DNA of 52,018 nucleotides from Neobacillus muris (lineage in GTDB: Bacteria > Bacillota > Bacilli > Bacillales > Cytobacillaceae), in NCBI RefSeq assembly GCF_943193175.1, contig NZ_CALPDF010000036.1:1-52018 (forward strand), written 5' to 3'. Under the pieces are notes generated by a model. The model made no database searches, was not told the DNA's origin, and was given only the letters and a program-made list of their open reading frames with translations. Shown piece by piece: positions 1 through 8,585 of the stretch. The translations under genes and the position numbers were made by a program. Each line of letters begins with the position of its first letter. Position 1 is the first letter of the stretch.

Positions 1-44
1 TAGTTGGGGCGAAAGCCCCTGTGAGAGTAGGACGCTGCCAGGCA
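1..44 (+). rRNA. 5S ribosomal RNA, 3' end (partial)
   Basis: The first 44 bases match the 3' third of a Bacillus 5S rRNA: the loop GGGGCGAAAGCCCC, then GTGAGAGTAGGACGCTGCC, ending near GGCA. The 5' part lies outside the window. An rRNA operon therefore reads into this window on the plus strand. The exact 3' end may differ by a base or two. Confidence 0.93.
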
Positions 45-50
45 AATGAA

Positions 51-79
51 AAGGCAACCTTAGATGGTTGTCTTTTTTT
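51..79 (+). terminator. rRNA operon terminator
   Basis: Stem AAGGCAACC (51-59) pairs with GGTTGTCTT (66-74) with one G-U pair, followed by a run of T. It directly follows the 5S gene and should end the rRNA operon transcript. Confidence 0.88.
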
Positions 80-143
80 GTGCATCCAGAAAAGGCGGAA
101 TTAAAAAGGCAAATTTTCTTTTAGTTTGTATAAAGAGTTATTA

Positions 144-205
144 AAGACAGATTGATGGTTTTCATGAAGAGAAATGTCTTTAAGGTTGTTTATTGAAGAC
201 AATAT
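144..205 (+). repeat. Direct repeat unit 1 behind the 5S gene
   Basis: A segment of about 62 bases recurs at 248-309 (104 bases further on) with only a handful of differences. The shared core is GATGGTTTTCATGAAGAG. Unit 1 also holds a perfect 9-base inverted repeat, TTAAAGACA (141-149) with TGTCTTTAA (175-183), and ends in ATTGAAGACAAT. I recognise no known element or gene here. Confidence 0.85.
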
Positions 206-247
206 GAAGATGATCCAGGAGGAAGCTGTCCGCAAGCAGGGGTATTG

Positions 248-309
248 AAGACAGTCTGATGGTTTTCATGAAGAGAAATGTCTTTAAGCCGGCTTATTGA
301 AGACAATAT
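248..309 (+). repeat. Direct repeat unit 2 behind the 5S gene
   Basis: Second copy of the unit at 144-205. The AAGACA / TGTCTT arms are kept (248-253 and 279-284), and so is the end motif ATTGAAGACAAT (296-307). An inverted perfect copy of that 12-base motif, ATTGTCTTCAAT, follows at 329-340. Confidence 0.85.
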
Positions 310-340
310 AACAAAAATTCAAGAGACAATTGTCTTCAAT

Positions 341-599
341 CGGAAAGAATAATGACCAATTTGGAGTTGTCTTTTGAATGGCTAATTTTTGTTTATTGGC
401 GATGGAGATGAAAGCCCATTTATTAGAAGAACCAATAAAAAAGGACACTCATGGCAAAGATGATGGCCCGTTTTACAGTAAATAAGATAAAAGCATCCTT
501 CATATGACGATAATGGAACAAAAGAAATCGCCTATAGACATACACCCAAATCGATCCTGCAACATATGATAAATAGTATTAAAATGAAAATTCAAAATT
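341..599. other. Intergenic stretch with no recognisable content
   Basis: AT-rich spacer between the repeat cluster and the csfB promoter. I see no open frame with a ribosome binding site, no tRNA and no terminator-like hairpin. One more isolated TTGTCTTTT lies at 367-375. Confidence 0.5.
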
Positions 600-629
600 G
601 TATACAAATTAGGAATACCGGGAAGAATA
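600..629 (+). promoter_or_regulatory. Sigma-F-type promoter of csfB
   Basis: GTATA at 600-604 and GGGAAGAATA at 620-629, 15 bases apart, match the sigma-F pattern (GYATA, then GGnnAnAhTR) at every defined position. csfB is a known sigma-F gene in B. subtilis, which supports the call. Confidence 0.75.
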
Positions 630-650
630 GGTGTATGGAGGTGGAAGGAT

Positions 651-854
651 TTGAATTCATTTTTAGCACAACGTCACTTTGAAGAAACCTGCGTTATTTG
701 TGAGATACAAAAACCAAAAGGCATACATCTATACACTTCATTTATCTGTACCGACTGTGAAAAAGATTTAATTCAAACCAATACAAGCGATCCAAAATAT
801 AAATACTTTCTCCAAAAACTAAAAAAAATCAATACGCCAGAAATATTTTCCTGA
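651..854 (+). CDS. csfB: Anti-sigma-G factor Gin (CsfB)
   Basis: This 67-residue protein matches CsfB/Gin. In the B. subtilis forespore Gin binds sigma-G and keeps it inactive until engulfment; it also restrains sigma-E there. Four cysteines in two CxxC pairs (C14/C17 and C33/C36) form the expected zinc-binding knuckle around the conserved GIHLYT segment, and the tail KINTPEIFS is family-typical. The start is TTG at 651, six bases after GGAGGTGG (637-644). Length is close to the usual 64 residues. The gene stands alone with its own promoter and terminator. In B. subtilis xpaC and yaaN follow; here yaaO comes next. Confidence 0.9.
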   Translation: MNSFLAQRHFEETCVICEIQKPKGIHLYTSFICTDCEKDLIQTNTSDPKYKYFLQKLKKINTPEIFS

Positions 855-856
855 AA

Positions 857-885
857 CAAGTCCTCAAATAGGGCTTTATTTTTTT
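857..885 (+). terminator. csfB terminator
   Basis: Hairpin AAGTCCT / AGGGCTT (one G-U pair) followed by ATTTTTTT, just after the csfB stop codon. Confidence 0.7.
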
Positions 886-977
886 GCCATCCTCCGAAAA
901 GCCCTGTCCCTAAAATACTCGCTATTCCTCCATATTTCATTTACAATAAATGAGACTCTTAGTAGGGAGTAATGAAT

Positions 978-2417
978 ATGGATAAACAAACGAAGGCCCC
1001 TTTGTTTGATGCATTAATGAAATATCGGGACAAAGGTCCGATATCTTTTCATGTCCCCGGACATAAAAATGGGCAAATTTTTCCCGAAAATGCCAAGGTA
1101 TTCTTTCAGGAGCTGCTGCAACTGGATGCTACGGAATTGTCGGGGCTCGATGACTTGCATTCGCCTGAAGGGGCAATATTAGAGGCAGAGACATTGCTGG
1201 CAGAGCTATTCCATGCGCAAAAAAGCTATTTTCTTGTGAATGGATCAACCGTTGGCAACCTCGCCATGGTGATGGCTGCCGCCAATGAGGATGATACCGT
1301 TCTTGTCCAAAGAAATTGTCATAAATCGATTTTAAACGCCTTGCGATTAGCAAAAGTACGGCCGGTTTTTTTAGAGCCAGAATTTGACCCACAATGGAAA
1401 GTTGCCACTGGCGTCAGTCCGGAAACGGTAAAAGAAGCCATTCACCAATATCCTAATGCAAAGGCACTTGTTGTGACCTATCCCAATTATTACGGAATGG
1501 CATATTGCCTAGAAGAAATAATTAACCATGCTCATCGCTATCAGATCCCCGTATTAGTGGATGAAGCACATGGAGCACATTTTATCAGCGGAGAACCTTT
1601 CCCTATATCAGTCAGTCAATTAGGAGCAGATGTGACAGTACAATCTGCGCATAAAACACTCCCAGCCATGACTATGGGATCCTTTTTGCATGTTCATAGC
1701 GAACGGGTGGACAGGAATAGGCTAGAAGATTATTTACATATATTCCAATCAAGCAGCCCTTCTTATGCAATTATGGCATCACTCGATTTAGCCAGAAGCT
1801 ACCTGGCTTCCTATAATGCAAAGGATTTAGTTTATTTACAGACAAAAATCAACCACTTTAAAGAACAATTGGCCGAAATTCCGCAAATTAAAGTGCTGGA
1901 TTATCCGGATCAGCAGGGGGACCACTTAAAAGTAACCATTCAATCCCGGTGTGGAATATCTGGCTTCGAACTGCAAAGCAAATTGGAACAGGCAGCGATT
2001 TTTACAGAATTGGCCGATCCCTATAATGTTTTATTGGTTTTGCCATTATTAAAATCTGGACAAGAATATCCTTTTGATGAAGCAGCGGGAAACATCAAGA
2101 CAGCATTAGCCGGCCTTCCGGTGCAAGAAATCATGGATAAATCTTGGTCCCCAAAAGAAAAAATAGCAGAACTGGCTATCGGCTACAAAGATATGCCCAA
2201 CTTTCAGGAGTTGGAAATCCCGATCCATCAGGCGGGTGGACAGATCAGCGCGGAGACGGTCATCCCCTATCCGCCAGGGATTCCATTATTTTTAAAGGGA
2301 GAAACTATAACCAAGGATAAGCTCGAACACTTTCAGCGCTTAGTAGAATCTGGTGCCAGATTTCAGGGCGGCATCCAGCTAAGCGAAGGGAAGATTAAGG
2401 TATTTACAACAGCGTAA
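978..2417 (+). CDS. yaaO: Orn/Lys/Arg decarboxylase-family PLP enzyme
   Basis: A 479-residue member of the Orn/Lys/Arg decarboxylase family (fold-type I, PLP-dependent), like B. subtilis YaaO; the substrate is not certain. Conserved landmarks are [10 protein letters not shown] near the N terminus, the segment [16 protein letters not shown] (Asp near the PLP ring) and SAHKTLPA, whose lysine (about residue 226) should form the Schiff base with PLP. The C-terminal domain ends with the family motif IPYPPGIPL. An ATG also occurs at 972, but AGGGAG (964-969) is better spaced for the ATG at 978. tmk follows 29 bases on, so the two probably share a transcript. Confidence 0.88.
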   Translation: MDKQTKAPLFDALMKYRDKGPISFHVPGHKNGQIFPENAKVFFQELLQLDATELSGLDDLHSPEGAILEAETLLAELFHAQKSYFLVNGSTVGNLAMVMAAANEDDTVLVQRNCHKSILNALRLAKVRPVFLEPEFDPQWKVATGVSPETVKEAIHQYPNAKALVVTYPNYYGMAYCLEEIINHAHRYQIPVLVDEAHGAHFISGEPFPISVSQLGADVTVQSAHKTLPAMTMGSFLHVHSERVDRNRLEDYLHIFQSSSPSYAIMASLDLARSYLASYNAKDLVYLQTKINHFKEQLAEIPQIKVLDYPDQQGDHLKVTIQSRCGISGFELQSKLEQAAIFTELADPYNVLLVLPLLKSGQEYPFDEAAGNIKTALAGLPVQEIMDKSWSPKEKIAELAIGYKDMPNFQELEIPIHQAGGQISAETVIPYPPGIPLFLKGETITKDKLEHFQRLVESGARFQGGIQLSEGKIKVFTTA

Positions 2418-2446
2418 GAATGGAGCAATATGGAGGTTTTTACGAA

Positions 2447-3079
2447 ATGAACAACGGAACATTCATTACATTTGAGGGACCCGATGGAGCCGGGAAATCC
2501 ACGATTCTCAGCATGGTGGCGGCCCAATTTCCCAATGCCCTTGTCACAAGAGAACCAGGCGGCATTGATATAGCGGAACAAATCCGCCAAGTCATTTTAG
2601 CCAAGGAAAATATCAAAATGGATCCAAGAACCGAGGCGCTCCTTTATGCAGCGGCAAGAAGGCAGCATTTAGTGGAGAAGGTCAAACCAGCCCTGGAGGC
2701 GGGGCAGCTGGTCTTGTGCGACCGTTTTGTGGATAGCTCATTAGCCTATCAAGGATATGCGCGCGGTCTTGGGCTTAATGAGGTATTTTCGATCAATCAG
2801 TTTGCCATTGAACAGATGATGCCTGACTTAACCATCTATTTTGATATTGAGCCTGAAATAGGATTGATGCGGATTAATAAAAACAAAGGAAGGGAAGTCA
2901 ATCGATTAGATTTAGAAAACCTCAGCTTCCACCAAAAGGTCAGGGAGGGTTACTTGCTGCTGCTGGACCGCTTCCCAGAACGAATCAAGCGGATTGACGC
3001 CTCCAAAACAATGGATGAAGTATTCGTCGAAGCATTAAAGCTTGTTGATAGGAAAGTTTCGGAAAAAAAGCAAAGATGA
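2447..3079 (+). CDS. tmk: Thymidylate kinase
   Basis: Phosphorylates dTMP to dTDP with ATP, a required step of dTTP supply. The P-loop [11 protein letters not shown] is at residues 9-19, the DRF motif lies in LCDRFVDSS (DRY/DRF class), and TREPGG follows the first helix. The protein has 210 residues, the normal length. The frame is open further upstream (ATG at 2420), but GGAGG at 2432-2436 places translation at the ATG at 2447, and the product then starts [11 protein letters not shown] like its homologues. It lies downstream of yaaO and is closed by a strong terminator. Confidence 0.96.
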   Translation: MNNGTFITFEGPDGAGKSTILSMVAAQFPNALVTREPGGIDIAEQIRQVILAKENIKMDPRTEALLYAAARRQHLVEKVKPALEAGQLVLCDRFVDSSLAYQGYARGLGLNEVFSINQFAIEQMMPDLTIYFDIEPEIGLMRINKNKGREVNRLDLENLSFHQKVREGYLLLLDRFPERIKRIDASKTMDEVFVEALKLVDRKVSEKKQR

Positions 3080-3093
3080 TAAGTTTTTTTCGT

Positions 3094-3129
3094 GCATGAG
3101 TCAGCAATTAATGCTCATGCTTTTTTTTT
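3094..3129 (+). terminator. tmk terminator
   Basis: Perfect stem GCATGAG (3094-3100) / CTCATGC (3114-3120) followed by nine T. Confidence 0.88.
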
Positions 3130-3196
3130 GCCAAAAAAACCTGATATAAATATTGCCAGTCTTCCTATTATTGCGAATGAATGACAGAGAGGAACC

Positions 3197-3205
3197 TGTT
3201 ATAAT
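3197..3205 (+). promoter_or_regulatory. Extended -10 promoter of darA
   Basis: TGTTATAAT is a perfect extended -10 (TGnTATAAT) about 50 bases before darA. I see no good -35 at the usual distance, which extended -10 promoters tolerate. Confidence 0.6.
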
Positions 3206-3209
3206 ATAG

Positions 3210-3584
<375 letters not shown>

Positions 3585-3630
3585 TTTCTGTCGTGCGGAC
3601 GGCACTAAAGAATAGTGAGTGTGATTTAGC

Positions 3631-4638
3631 TTGGTAAAAACATGGGATCAACTGGATGAGCTGCAGCCAGCCGTATTAAGGATGATGAAAAACAGCCTGG
3701 TCAAAAATCGAGTGGCCCATGCCTATCTGTTTGAGGGCATGAGAGGGACAGGAAAAAAGGACATCGGTTTTCTATTTACAAAGGCCTTATTTTGTGAATC
3801 TTTAATAGATGGCTACAAACCATGTGAAACCTGTTATCAATGCCGCCGAATTAACAATGGAAATCATCCTGATGTCCATCTGGTTGAACCGGATGGACTC
3901 TCGATTAAAGTCGATCAAATTCGCGAGCTGCAAGCAGAGTTTTCCAAAAAAGGGGTAGAATCCTTGAAAAAGGTTTATCTGCTTGTTCACGCCGATAAAA
4001 TGAGCGTCAGTGCTTCTAATAGTTTGCTAAAGTTTTTAGAAGAGCCAGGGCCGGGAACGACAGCGTTCCTTTTGACAGAACAGCCGCAGCAAATTTTGCC
4101 GACCATCCTGTCAAGATGCCAGGTATTGACCTTTCAGCCGCTATCGCCGCAAGTGTTAATAAAACAGCTCGAAGGAAACGGTGTGAACCCAGAAAAAGCA
4201 CCGCTCTTGGCCCAATTGACGAACAGCTTGGATGAGGCGCTTGAGTTAAATGTCGATGAATGGTTTGCACAAGCCCAAAAAATAGTGGTAAAATTATTTG
4301 AGGTGTTGAAAAAAGGTCATTTAGAAGCGCTTGTTTCACTGCAAAATGACTGGTTTCCCCACTTCAAAGAAAAAGAACAGCTTCAACGAGGTTTAGACTT
4401 ATTACTTCTTTTCTTTAAGGATTTACTATATATACAATTAGATAAGCAGGAGCAAATTGTGTTCAGAGGAGAAATCAGTCGGTTGCAGCAATTTGCCTTG
4501 CAGACATCAGGGCGCCGCTTATCAAATCAGATGTCCGCTATTCTTGACGCCAAGAAGAAGCTTTCAGCGAACATGAATCCTCAGCTGATGATGGAACAGC
4601 TTGTGTTAAAATTGCAGGAGGGATCTTCTTTTGTATGA
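3631..4638 (+). CDS. holB: DNA polymerase III delta-prime subunit
   Basis: Subunit of the clamp loader that opens the sliding clamp on primed DNA. It has a degenerate P-loop (FEGMRGTGKKD), the four-cysteine zinc module (CESL...CETCYQC), and the SNSLLKFLEEP and LSRCQ segments (SRC motif) typical of delta-prime/DnaX AAA+ proteins. 335 residues, close to B. subtilis HolB. The start is TTG at 3631 preceded by a weak GTGAG site; the N-terminal sequence MVKTWDQLDELQP aligns with homologues. It overlaps ricT by 8 bases, implying coupled translation. Confidence 0.93.
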   Translation: MVKTWDQLDELQPAVLRMMKNSLVKNRVAHAYLFEGMRGTGKKDIGFLFTKALFCESLIDGYKPCETCYQCRRINNGNHPDVHLVEPDGLSIKVDQIRELQAEFSKKGVESLKKVYLLVHADKMSVSASNSLLKFLEEPGPGTTAFLLTEQPQQILPTILSRCQVLTFQPLSPQVLIKQLEGNGVNPEKAPLLAQLTNSLDEALELNVDEWFAQAQKIVVKLFEVLKKGHLEALVSLQNDWFPHFKEKEQLQRGLDLLLLFFKDLLYIQLDKQEQIVFRGEISRLQQFALQTSGRRLSNQMSAILDAKKKLSANMNPQLMMEQLVLKLQEGSSFV

Positions 4639-5455
4639 TGTTGTAGGAGTACGCTTTAAAAAAGCGGGAAAAATTTATTATTTCGATCCTGGAGACCTGC
4701 CAATTCAGAAAGATGATTTCGTGATAGTGGAAACAGTCCGCGGAGTCGAGTATGGCAGGGCCGTCATCGCCCGCAAACAGGTTGAGGAGCATGATGTTGT
4801 ACTGCCATTGAAAAAGGTAGTAAGAATTGCAGATCATAAGGATCGCATGATTGTAGAGGAAAATAAGCACGCCGCTAAGGAAGCTTATGACGTATGCAAT
4901 GAAAAAGTCATTGAGCATCAACTGGATATGAAACTGGTAGATGTTGAATATACATTTGACCGCAATAAAATCATTTTTTACTTTACTGCTGATGGAAGAG
5001 TTGACTTCCGTGAACTTGTAAAGGACCTGGCAGCGATTTTCCGCACCCGAATTGAATTGCGACAAATCGGGGTCCGTGATGAGGCAAAAATGCTTGGCGG
5101 AATTGGACCCTGTGGAAGGATGCTATGCTGCTCCACTTTTTTAGGAGACTTTGACCCAGTATCCATTAAGATGGCAAAGGACCAAAACTTATCATTGAAT
5201 CCAACCAAAATTTCTGGCTTGTGCGGCAGGCTGATGTGCTGTTTAAAATATGAAAATGATGAATATGAAACAGCAAAGGAACAGCTTCCGGACTTGGGTG
5301 AGAGAATTGGAACGCCCCATGGCGTCGGAAAAGTGGTAGGATTAAATATACTCGAACGTGTGCTCCAGGTGGAGCTGTTGGACCAGGAAAGAGTCCTGGA
5401 GTATACATTGGATGAAATTAAAGAAGGTGCCTTTTCAATACAATCCACAGATTAA
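4631..5455 (+). CDS. ricT: RicT (YaaT), Y-complex / RNA processing factor
   Basis: The 274-residue PSP1-domain protein RicT. With RicA (YmcA) and RicF (YlbF) it forms a complex that carries iron-sulfur clusters, stimulates RNase Y maturation of mRNAs, and promotes competence, biofilm formation and sporulation in B. subtilis. The cysteine-rich core is intact: [12 protein letters not shown] and [13 protein letters not shown]. The start is TTG at 4631, nine bases after AGGAGG (4616-4621), inside the end of holB. yabA follows 13 bases later, so holB-ricT-yabA read as one operon. Confidence 0.94.
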   Translation: MYDVVGVRFKKAGKIYYFDPGDLPIQKDDFVIVETVRGVEYGRAVIARKQVEEHDVVLPLKKVVRIADHKDRMIVEENKHAAKEAYDVCNEKVIEHQLDMKLVDVEYTFDRNKIIFYFTADGRVDFRELVKDLAAIFRTRIELRQIGVRDEAKMLGGIGPCGRMLCCSTFLGDFDPVSIKMAKDQNLSLNPTKISGLCGRLMCCLKYENDEYETAKEQLPDLGERIGTPHGVGKVVGLNILERVLQVELLDQERVLEYTLDEIKEGAFSIQSTD

Positions 5456-5468
5456 TGAGGTGGAAGAA

Positions 5469-5840
5469 GTGGATAAAAAAGAAATATTTGAATCAGTAAG
5501 TAATATGGAAACACAAATTGGCCATCTTTACCAGCAGCTGGGGGAATTAAAGGAGCATTTAGCCGAAATACTAGAAGAGAACCATGCGCTAAAGCTTGAG
5601 AATGAACATTTAAGGCGCCGTTTAAATGTCACTCAGGATTTAAAGATAAAGGAAGCTTATTTAAAAAAGCGGGAAGCGGAGAGCCAGAATCCTAGTGCCA
5701 AGCCTTTTGATGTAGGCGAGGGCTATGATAATCTTGCCCGGCTTTACCAGGAGGGGTTTCATATATGCAACCTCCATTTTGGCAGTTTACGTAAGGAAGG
5801 CGACTGTTTGTTCTGCCTTTCCTTTCTCAATAAGAAGTAA
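5469..5840 (+). CDS. yabA: Replication initiation control protein YabA
   Basis: YabA bridges DnaA and the sliding clamp DnaN and restrains over-initiation at oriC. The first 65 or so residues form a leucine-rich coiled coil ([12 protein letters not shown]...ENEHLRRRL), the tetramerisation part. The C terminus holds the zinc-binding domain HICNLHFG...GDCLFCLSF that contacts DnaA and DnaN. 123 residues, near the family's usual 119. GTG at 5469 follows GAGGTGG (5457-5463) by five bases; the same frame extends upstream inside ricT but without a site. Confidence 0.94.
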   Translation: MDKKEIFESVSNMETQIGHLYQQLGELKEHLAEILEENHALKLENEHLRRRLNVTQDLKIKEAYLKKREAESQNPSAKPFDVGEGYDNLARLYQEGFHICNLHFGSLRKEGDCLFCLSFLNKK

Positions 5841-5847
5841 TCTTAGG

Positions 5848-5876
5848 AGAGGCTGAAGTAAATCAGCCTCTATTTT
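5848..5876 (+). terminator. holB-ricT-yabA terminator
   Basis: Perfect 9-base stem AGAGGCTGA (5848-5856) / TCAGCCTCT (5863-5871), loop AGTAAA, then ATTTT. The T-run is short, so read-through into trmN6 is possible. Confidence 0.7.
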
Positions 5877-5900
5877 CATACATACTCCAAAAGGATTTGA

Positions 5901-6647
5901 TTGAAAGTGGTACAGTTAAAGGAAGATGAACGCCTTGATTATTTGCTGGCGGAAAATTTGCGCATTATCCAGAGCCCGTCGGTGTTTGCCTTTTCCCTTG
6001 ATGCTGTTCTGCTGGCTAAGTTTGTTTATGTGCCCATCCAAAGAGGGAATCTCATTGACCTATGCAGCGGAAATGGCGTGATCCCCTTATTTTTAAGTGC
6101 CAGGACAAAAGGGACAATTGTCGGGGTAGAAATACAGGAGCGATTGTTTGATATGGCAGTTAGAAGCATTGAATACAATAGCCTGCAGGATCGCTTAAAG
6201 ATGGTTCACGGGGATATTAAGGAGATGCCCAAGCAGTTAGGCTATGGAAAATTCGATGTGGTCACGTGTAACCCGCCTTATTTTACGACACCGCCAGAAG
6301 GGACAAAAAATCCAAACGAACATTTGGCTATTGCGCGTCATGAAATTCTTTGCACACTGGAAGATGCGATAAAGGCATCCAGCGATCTGGCCAAACAGGG
6401 CGGGAAGGTAGCATTTGTCCACCGGCCAGGGAGATTGCTGGATATCATTACCTTGATGCGGAAGTATCGGCTTGAGCCCAAGCGGGTCCAATTTGTGTAC
6501 CCGAAAAAGGGCAAGGAAGCGAATGCTTTATTAGTGGAAGCGATTAAGGATGGAAGTCCAGACTTAAAAATTCTCCCGCCGCTTGTTGTCTATGAGGACA
6601 ATGATGAATATACAAAAGAGATACGAGAGATTTTATATGGAGAATGA
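5901..6647 (+). CDS. trmN6: tRNA1(Val) (adenine-37 N6) methyltransferase
   Basis: Class I SAM-dependent methyltransferase of the TrmN6 / YabB family, expected to methylate adenine 37 of a tRNA. The SAM motif is [15 protein letters not shown], and the catalytic N6-adenine motif NPPY occurs in [11 protein letters not shown]. 248 residues, as in B. subtilis YabB. The start is TTG at 5901 after AAAAGGAT (5888-5895). yazA starts inside its last codons, and rsmI follows: a three-gene translation-modification cluster. Confidence 0.92.
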   Translation: MKVVQLKEDERLDYLLAENLRIIQSPSVFAFSLDAVLLAKFVYVPIQRGNLIDLCSGNGVIPLFLSARTKGTIVGVEIQERLFDMAVRSIEYNSLQDRLKMVHGDIKEMPKQLGYGKFDVVTCNPPYFTTPPEGTKNPNEHLAIARHEILCTLEDAIKASSDLAKQGGKVAFVHRPGRLLDIITLMRKYRLEPKRVQFVYPKKGKEANALLVEAIKDGSPDLKILPPLVVYEDNDEYTKEIREILYGE

Positions 6648-6924
6648 AGAACACTTTTTTTATGTGCTTACTTGTAAAGACGGCAGCTTATACGGCGGAT
6701 ATACGAATAATTTAGAGCGCCGCATCCGGCTGCATAATGAAGGCAAAGGCGCCAAATACACAAGAGGGCGCGGACCGGTCACGTTAACGTTTTACCAGCG
6801 TTATGAACAAAAAACTGAGGCTATGAAAGCGGAGTATCAGTTTAAGAGGCTGACCCGCAAGAAAAAGCTGGAGTTTTTAGAGAAGGAATCGGGTGATAAT
6901 GATGCAGCAGCAGAAAAGCTTTGA
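6637..6924 (+). CDS. yazA: GIY-YIG domain protein YazA
   Basis: A 95-residue stand-alone GIY-YIG nuclease-fold protein of the UPF0213 / YazA family. The motif appears as [16 protein letters not shown], with the conserved arginine in [11 protein letters not shown] and [11 protein letters not shown]. The cellular role of this family is unknown. The ATG at 6637 lies inside the end of trmN6 (11-base overlap), preceded by GAGAGA, and its 3' end overlaps rsmI, so its translation is tied to both neighbours. The frame is open further upstream within trmN6, but family members start MENxxHFFY. Confidence 0.88.
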   Translation: MENEEHFFYVLTCKDGSLYGGYTNNLERRIRLHNEGKGAKYTRGRGPVTLTFYQRYEQKTEAMKAEYQFKRLTRKKKLEFLEKESGDNDAAAEKL

Positions 6925-7774
6925 TCAAGAAGAGGGGAAAGGAATTTTATATCTCGTTCCCACCCCAATCGGCAATTTGGAGGATATGACGTTTCGGGCT
7001 ATCAACATATTGAAGCAGGCAGCCTTAATAGCGGCAGAGGATACGAGAAACACAAGGAAACTGCTGAATTACTTTGAAATTGATACGCCAGTAGTCAGCT
7101 ATCATGAGCATAATAAAGAGTCCAGCGGTGTGAAACTTATCGAAAAATTAAAGGAAGGGGAGCATATCGCATTGGTGAGTGATGCCGGTATGCCCGCTAT
7201 TTCAGATCCGGGCTATGAGCTTGTCGTTCAGGCGGTTGATGAGGGTTTGACGGTTGTGCCGCTGCCTGGTGCAAATGCGGCTCTTACGGCTTTAATCGCA
7301 TCAGGGCTCGCCTGTCAGCCGTTTTACTTTTATGGATTTCTCAACCGCAGCAGGAAGGAAAAACGGCACGAATTAGAAGCTTTAAAACGACAGGAAGCCA
7401 CGTTGATTTTTTATGAATCACCGCACCGGCTAAAGGAAACTCTGACACAGATGCTGGAGATGCTGGGACCAAGACAAATCGTGGTTTGTCGAGAGCTGAC
7501 GAAGCGATTTGAAGAGTTTATTAGAGGAAGTCTTGAGGAAGTTCTAGAATGGGCGGACCAAGGTGAAATCCGCGGGGAATTTGTTCTAATAATCGAGGGT
7601 TCCAAAGAGCAGGTTGAGCAGGAAATAGCCTGGTGGGACAATCTGACCATTGAGGAACATGTAAACCACTATATCTCTGTAAAAAATCTGTCCTCTAAGG
7701 ATGCAATCAAGCAGACGGCAAAAGACCGGGGCTTGAACAAACGAGATGTGTATCAGACATATCATGTGGATTAG
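6899..7774 (+). CDS. rsmI: 16S rRNA 2'-O-methyltransferase RsmI
   Basis: Methylates the 2'-hydroxyl of C1402 (E. coli numbering) in the decoding centre of 16S rRNA. The tetrapyrrole-methylase fold is clear: LYLVPTPIGNLEDMTFRA at the N terminus, AEDTRNTRKLL, SDAGMPAISDPG, and PGANAALTALIASG for SAM binding. About 291 residues. The start is uncertain among GTG 6893, ATG 6899 and ATG 6902; AAGGAA at 6883-6888 suits 6899. It overlaps yazA by 26 bases. A perfect bidirectional terminator separates it from abrB. Confidence 0.92.
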   Translation: MMQQQKSFDQEEGKGILYLVPTPIGNLEDMTFRAINILKQAALIAAEDTRNTRKLLNYFEIDTPVVSYHEHNKESSGVKLIEKLKEGEHIALVSDAGMPAISDPGYELVVQAVDEGLTVVPLPGANAALTALIASGLACQPFYFYGFLNRSRKEKRHELEALKRQEATLIFYESPHRLKETLTQMLEMLGPRQIVVCRELTKRFEEFIRGSLEEVLEWADQGEIRGEFVLIIEGSKEQVEQEIAWWDNLTIEEHVNHYISVKNLSSKDAIKQTAKDRGLNKRDVYQTYHVD

Positions 7775-7782
7775 GATGATAA

Positions 7783-7808
7783 AAAGGCTCCAGTTAACTG
7801 GAGCCTTT
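7783..7808. terminator. Bidirectional terminator rsmI / abrB
   Basis: A perfect 26-base palindrome with arms AAAGGCTCCAGTT and AACTGGAGCCTTT lies between the convergent ends of rsmI and abrB and carries A/T tracts on both sides. Confidence 0.88.
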
Positions 7809-7819
7809 CTTTAAGGATC

Positions 7820-8101
7820 TTACTTTGCAACGAACTGGCTTTGGATTTCTTTTAATAGAATTTCTGCACCTTCACGGCTTAAAATTAATTTGCCGCCAGC
7901 AAGAGTCAAGTTATCATCAGATACTTCGCCAGTGATAGCGCAAGTCATGTTTGGCTTATATTTTTTTAAGATGATGCGATCATCGTCAACATAAATTTCA
8001 AGTGCATCCTTTTCAGCAATTCCAAGTGTACGTCTTAATTCGATAGGAATCACCACGCGGCCTAATTCATCAACTTTACGGACAATACCAGTAGATTTCA
8101 T
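7820..8101 (-). CDS. abrB: Transition-state regulator AbrB
   Basis: Global DNA-binding repressor of stationary-phase and sporulation genes. The N-terminal swapped-hairpin DNA-binding domain, MKSTGIVRKVDELGRVVIP followed by ELRRTLGIAEKDALEIYVDD, is almost identical to B. subtilis AbrB. The C-terminal multimerisation part (GEVSDDNL, GGKLILSREGAE) is present. 93 residues. The frame is open six codons upstream, but GAGAGGAGC places the start at the MKSTG methionine (8101). It is the only minus-strand gene in the window. A promoter and a Spo0A box lie upstream. Confidence 0.96.
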   Translation of the reverse strand: MKSTGIVRKVDELGRVVIPIELRRTLGIAEKDALEIYVDDDRIILKKYKPNMTCAITGEVSDDNLTLAGGKLILSREGAEILLKEIQSQFVAK

Positions 8102-8158
8102 TTTATTAGCTCCTCTCACTATTAAACCATGTTTTTCTAATATCTATATTCGCCATTA

Positions 8159-8165
8159 TTCGACA
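8159..8165 (-). promoter_or_regulatory. Spo0A box in the abrB leader
   Basis: On the minus strand the sequence is TTTGTCGAAT, a full match to the 0A box core TGTCGAA. It sits 15 bases downstream of the abrB -10, where Spo0A~P binds to repress abrB in B. subtilis. Confidence 0.75.
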
Positions 8166-8179
8166 AATTTTATATGATT

Positions 8180-8208
8180 ATAATACCAGCCATTCCCATA
8201 TTCGTCAA
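8180..8208 (-). promoter_or_regulatory. Sigma-A promoter of abrB
   Basis: On the minus strand TTGACG (8203-8208) and TATTAT (8180-8185) are separated by 17 bases. Confidence 0.7.
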
Positions 8209-8352
8209 TTATTTTATTTTGAAATATTAGGGAAAAAATTAATTTGTGTCCAATTTGTTGATTTTTCAAGGTTTGATTTCTATCTATTTACAAATATTAG
8301 GTTTATAATATTATTGTTATGCCAATAGAGAAATAATAGAAAGTAATATTTT

Positions 8353-8416
8353 TCGACAAAATCCAACAAAACTATAAAACTCGCACGAAAAATAGTTCGA
8401 ATGAATCACTATTTTT
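8353..8416. promoter_or_regulatory. Second 0A box and stem-loop upstream of abrB
   Basis: TTCGACA at 8353-8359 is a second full 0A core, about 145 bases upstream of the abrB promoter. Beyond it lies a perfect inverted repeat, AAAAATAGT (8389-8397) / ACTATTTTT (8408-8416), with TTCGAA in its loop. No promoter of obvious use sits next to them; function unknown. Confidence 0.4.
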
Positions 8417-8448
8417 ATGACTGTTTTCCTAAAAAATTTAATCTTTGA

Positions 8449-8574
8449 GTTTCCTTTATCTCAGTTGGAGCCCTCTACAAGGAAGGCTTCGGCAGCATTG
8501 GCATCGCACGAACAAAAAGTGTAAGCTTTTTGGAGGAGGCCATACGGCGCTGACCAGGGCACTTCCGCTTTTCT
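8449..8574 (+). repeat. Interspersed structured repeat, copy A1 (5'-truncated, long variant)
   Basis: Begins GTTTCCTTTATCTCAGTTGG and ends GGGCACTTCCGCTTTTCT, like the 3' half of copy A2, but carries about 60 extra bases (about 8475-8535) between AGCCCT and GGCCATACGGCGC. The 5' half is missing. Confidence 0.8.
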
Positions 8575-8585
8575 TTCCAGTAATG

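Noticed and set aside
4538..5065. 175-codon minus-strand open frame across holB and ricT
   Set aside because: Fully antisense to two conserved genes, without ribosome binding site or recognisable domain; a shadow of the coding frames.
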